NCBI GenBank assembly: GCA_023426865.1
Contig: JAEZBT010000171.1
Coordinates: forward strand, 1-8,049
Length of the DNA stretch: 8,049 bases
DNA from: Actinomycetes bacterium
GTDB taxonomy: Bacteria; Actinomycetota; Actinomycetes; Actinomycetales; Cellulomonadaceae
Direction: 5' to 3'
Part shown: piece after piece, positions 6,999 to 8,049 of the stretch
Layout: the number at the start of each line of letters is the position of its first letter
How positions within the stretch are numbered: the first letter of the stretch is position 1
Translations under genes and position numbers: made by a program
Notes under the pieces: generated by a model
Told to the model about the DNA's origin: nothing
Database searches by the model: none
What the model saw: the letters and a program-made list of their open reading frames with translations, nothing else

Positions 6999-7484
6999 TC
7001 AGTCCATCGACGGCTCGAGCGCGCCCGCGCCCGCCGCGTCGGTCGTGAACAGGAGCACCCAGCCGGCCGCCTCCGCCGCGTAGACACCGAGCAGGTCCGG
7101 ACCGTCGTCCGCGCACGCGTAGACGAAGCGGAAGGCGGGGTAGCCGACGGCGTCCGTGTCCGGCACCGCCTGCACCCAGGCCTGCCCGTCGGTGGCCTCG
7201 GAGTCCTCCACGGTCCACACGGTGTCGGGGTTGTCCGGGAAGCTCGACGCCGCCTCCGCCGGGGTCACGGCCTCCGCGTCGGCGGCGCACGTCGCCGGGC
7301 CGCCGTCCGTGCCCGGGAGCTCGCCGCCGCCCAGCTCGGCGTCGTCCAGGGGCGACTCCTCGGGCGCCCCGGCGCCGACGGAGTCGGTGTCCGACTCCGT
7401 GTCGCCGGTGCAGCCCGCCACACCGAGCAGGACCACCAGGGCGGCCAGCACCCCCGGCACCGCCGTTCGTCGGGCCCGCAGCAT
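6999..7484 (-). CDS. Small acidic secreted lipoprotein, family unrecognised
   Basis: A 161-residue protein with a clear lipoprotein signal: MLRARR, a hydrophobic core (about 8-22) and the lipobox VAGC with lipidated C25. After the cysteine comes a low-complexity Asp/Glu/Gly/Ser/Thr/Pro spacer (about 26-63), then a compact domain (about 64-155) with two cysteines, C66 and C124, that could form a disulfide outside the membrane. The domain has aromatic strands (DTVWTVEDSE, QAWVQAVP, PAFRFVYACAD, GWVLLFTTD) suggesting a small beta fold. I do not recognise the family and assign no function. An in-frame ATG at 7511 would add nine residues, but the strong RBS at 7492-7497 points to 7484. It is the first gene of a probable operon with the AhpD-like gene. 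Confidence 0.82.
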   Translation of the reverse strand: MLRARRTAVPGVLAALVVLLGVAGCTGDTESDTDSVGAGAPEESPLDDAELGGGELPGTDGGPATCAADAEAVTPAEAASSFPDNPDTVWTVEDSEATDGQAWVQAVPDTDAVGYPAFRFVYACADDGPDLLGVYAAEAAGWVLLFTTDAAGAGALEPSMD

Positions 7485-7491
7485 CGCCCCA

Positions 7492-7497
7492 CCCCCT
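7492..7497 (-). promoter_or_regulatory. Strong RBS deciding the lipoprotein start
   Basis: On the minus strand AGGGGG is followed seven bases later by the ATG at 7484, with a second GGGG run between them. This is the strongest Shine-Dalgarno in the window. It lies inside the frame that would begin at the ATG at 7511, which has no such site, so the shorter protein is preferred. The shorter start also gives a signal peptide of normal length (24 residues before the cysteine). Confidence 0.75.
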
Positions 7498-7657
7498 GTT
7501 TGCACGTTCATGACCGGTCGAAACGCCGATCATGCCGGTCAGCCGCGCCCGGCGTCGAGACCCGCGGCGGCCGACGCCGGCGTCCGCGCTGGCCGTGCGT
7601 ACGCCCGCCGACCATGCTGGTGCCCCGGCCGACACCCGCCCGATCCCTGGAGCAGCC
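7498..7657. promoter_or_regulatory. Palindrome-rich divergent control region
   Basis: This region separates the lipoprotein operon (-) from the VOC gene (+). TGACCGG (7511-7517) and CCGGTCA (7535-7541) form an inverted repeat; the same stretch can also be read as two direct copies, CATGACCGGTC (7509-7519) and CATGCCGGTC (7531-7540), 22 bases apart. CCGGCGTC (7549-7556) is complementary to GACGCCGG (7573-7580), and the latter sits in the perfect 12-bp palindrome GACGCCGGCGTC (7573-7584). GCGTACGC (7597-7604) is a third palindrome. The arrangement suits one or two regulators controlling both sides, but that is inference. The VOC gene has GGAG at 7649-7652 as RBS. No unambiguous promoter boxes are seen. 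Confidence 0.4.
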
Positions 7658-8049
7658 ATGACCGAGCACGACCACCACCACGACGGCCACGCACACGACG
7701 GCCACGCGCACGACCCCGAGGGGCACCACCACGGCCCGACGCTCGGCGCCATGGCGTGGCTCGACCTGTCCGTCCCCGACGCAGCACCCGTCCGCGACTT
7801 CTACGCCGGCGTCGTCGGCTGGACGGCCGAGCCGGCCCCCATGGACGGCTACGAGGACTGGACGATGGCGAGCGCCGACGGCGAGCCCGCGGCCGGCATC
7901 TGCTACGCGCGCGGCGAGAACGCCGGCCTGCCGCCCGTGTGGATCCCCTACTTCGCGGTCGCGGACCTCGACGCCGCCGTGAGCACGGCGACCGGGGCGG
8001 GCGGCACCGTCGTCGCCGGGCCGCAGCGCGACGGCGCGTCGGGCTACGC
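7658..8049 (+). CDS. VOC-family protein with His-rich N-terminus (3' end missing)
   Basis: An open frame runs from ATG 7658 off the right edge (130 complete codons). It is absent from simple ORF listings because it lacks a stop within the window. Residues 4-25 hold 11 histidines in two HDGHAHDGHAHD-like units and a HHH, a likely divalent-metal-binding (Ni, Zn, Co or Cu) segment. From about residue 32 (MAWLDLSVPDAAPVRDFYAGVVGW) it matches the vicinal oxygen chelate fold: beta strand, helix, then YEDWTMASADG, AGICYARG, PVWIPYFAVADLDAAV, as in glyoxalase/bleomycin-resistance-like proteins. The usual first metal ligand of glyoxalase I is not evident in the first strand (WLDLSV), so metal catalysis is uncertain. 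The GGAG five bases before 7658 supports the upstream start; the internal ATG at 7751 would give the VOC domain without the His tail. Function beyond the fold is unknown. Confidence 0.85.
   Translation, partial: MTEHDHHHDGHAHDGHAHDPEGHHHGPTLGAMAWLDLSVPDAAPVRDFYAGVVGWTAEPAPMDGYEDWTMASADGEPAAGICYARGENAGLPPVWIPYFAVADLDAAVSTATGAGGTVVAGPQRDGASGY

Noticed and set aside
7485..7511. Lipoprotein start at the ATG at 7511
   Set aside because: It has no Shine-Dalgarno and would place the strong AGGGGG inside the gene; the start at 7484 gives a normal lipoprotein signal.
7661..7732. His codon repeats as a CRISPR-like or tandem DNA repeat array
   Set aside because: The repetition follows the codon frame (CAC/GAC/GGC) with a good RBS ahead, so it is a coding His-rich segment and not a DNA-level array.
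6985..7752. Upstream extension of the AhpD-like frame through the lipoprotein gene
   Set aside because: The extension is a shadow of the lipoprotein coding frame and lacks conserved sequence; the family similarity starts at M1 (6984).
7508..7787. Minus-strand open frames opposite the VOC gene and its upstream region
   Set aside because: They are the complement of the His codon repeats and GC-rich spacer, yielding Val/Arg repeats, while the + strand has an RBS and a recognisable VOC domain.

Overview
This is a very GC-rich (visibly about 70% or more) bacterial chromosomal fragment. The third codon positions are almost always G or C, the genes are closely packed, and the proteins look actinobacterial. 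I infer a high-GC actinomycete (Actinomycetota) and would not name a genus. The first 46 bases are nearly pure poly-C then poly-G, so the left edge is probably a contig end with an assembly or sequencing artefact.

Layout. (1) 131-1225 (+): an FAD/NAD(P)H-dependent oxidoreductase of the AIFM2/FSP1-like (type II NADH dehydrogenase-like) family, with a short leader that holds a 13-bp inverted repeat next to the ribosome binding site. (2) 1242-5117 (-): a 1291-residue membrane cyclic-di-GMP enzyme with MASE3, PAS, GAF, PAS, PAS, GGDEF and EAL domains; both the synthesis and the hydrolysis motifs look intact. It converges on gene 1 with a 16-base gap carrying hairpins over both stop codons. (3) 5257-6318 (+): a close relative of E. 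coli YghZ/Gpr (MgrA), an aldo/keto reductase of the L-glyceraldehyde-3-phosphate/methylglyoxal type, divergent from gene 2. (4) 6999-7484 and 6373-6984 (-): a probable two-gene operon of an unrecognised small acidic lipoprotein followed, 14 bases later, by an AhpD-like/carboxymuconolactone decarboxylase-family protein. (5) 7658 to the right edge (+): the 5' part of a VOC (glyoxalase/bleomycin resistance fold) protein with an unusual histidine-rich N-terminus, divergent from the lipoprotein operon.

How they may work together. Four of the six genes belong to redox or electrophile-handling families (FSP1-like oxidoreductase, YghZ-type carbonyl reductase, AhpD-like protein, VOC protein). This is compatible with a stress or detoxification neighbourhood, but the strands alternate, so only the lipoprotein/AhpD-like pair is a convincing operon. 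The c-di-GMP enzyme is a stand-alone signalling gene. I see no mobile element, CRISPR array, tRNA or rRNA. No stretch over 300 bases lacks a gene. The least ordinary features are the His-rich VOC leader, the palindrome-rich divergent region at 7511-7604, the structured leader at 47-125, and the Ser-for-Cys change in the AhpD-like motif.
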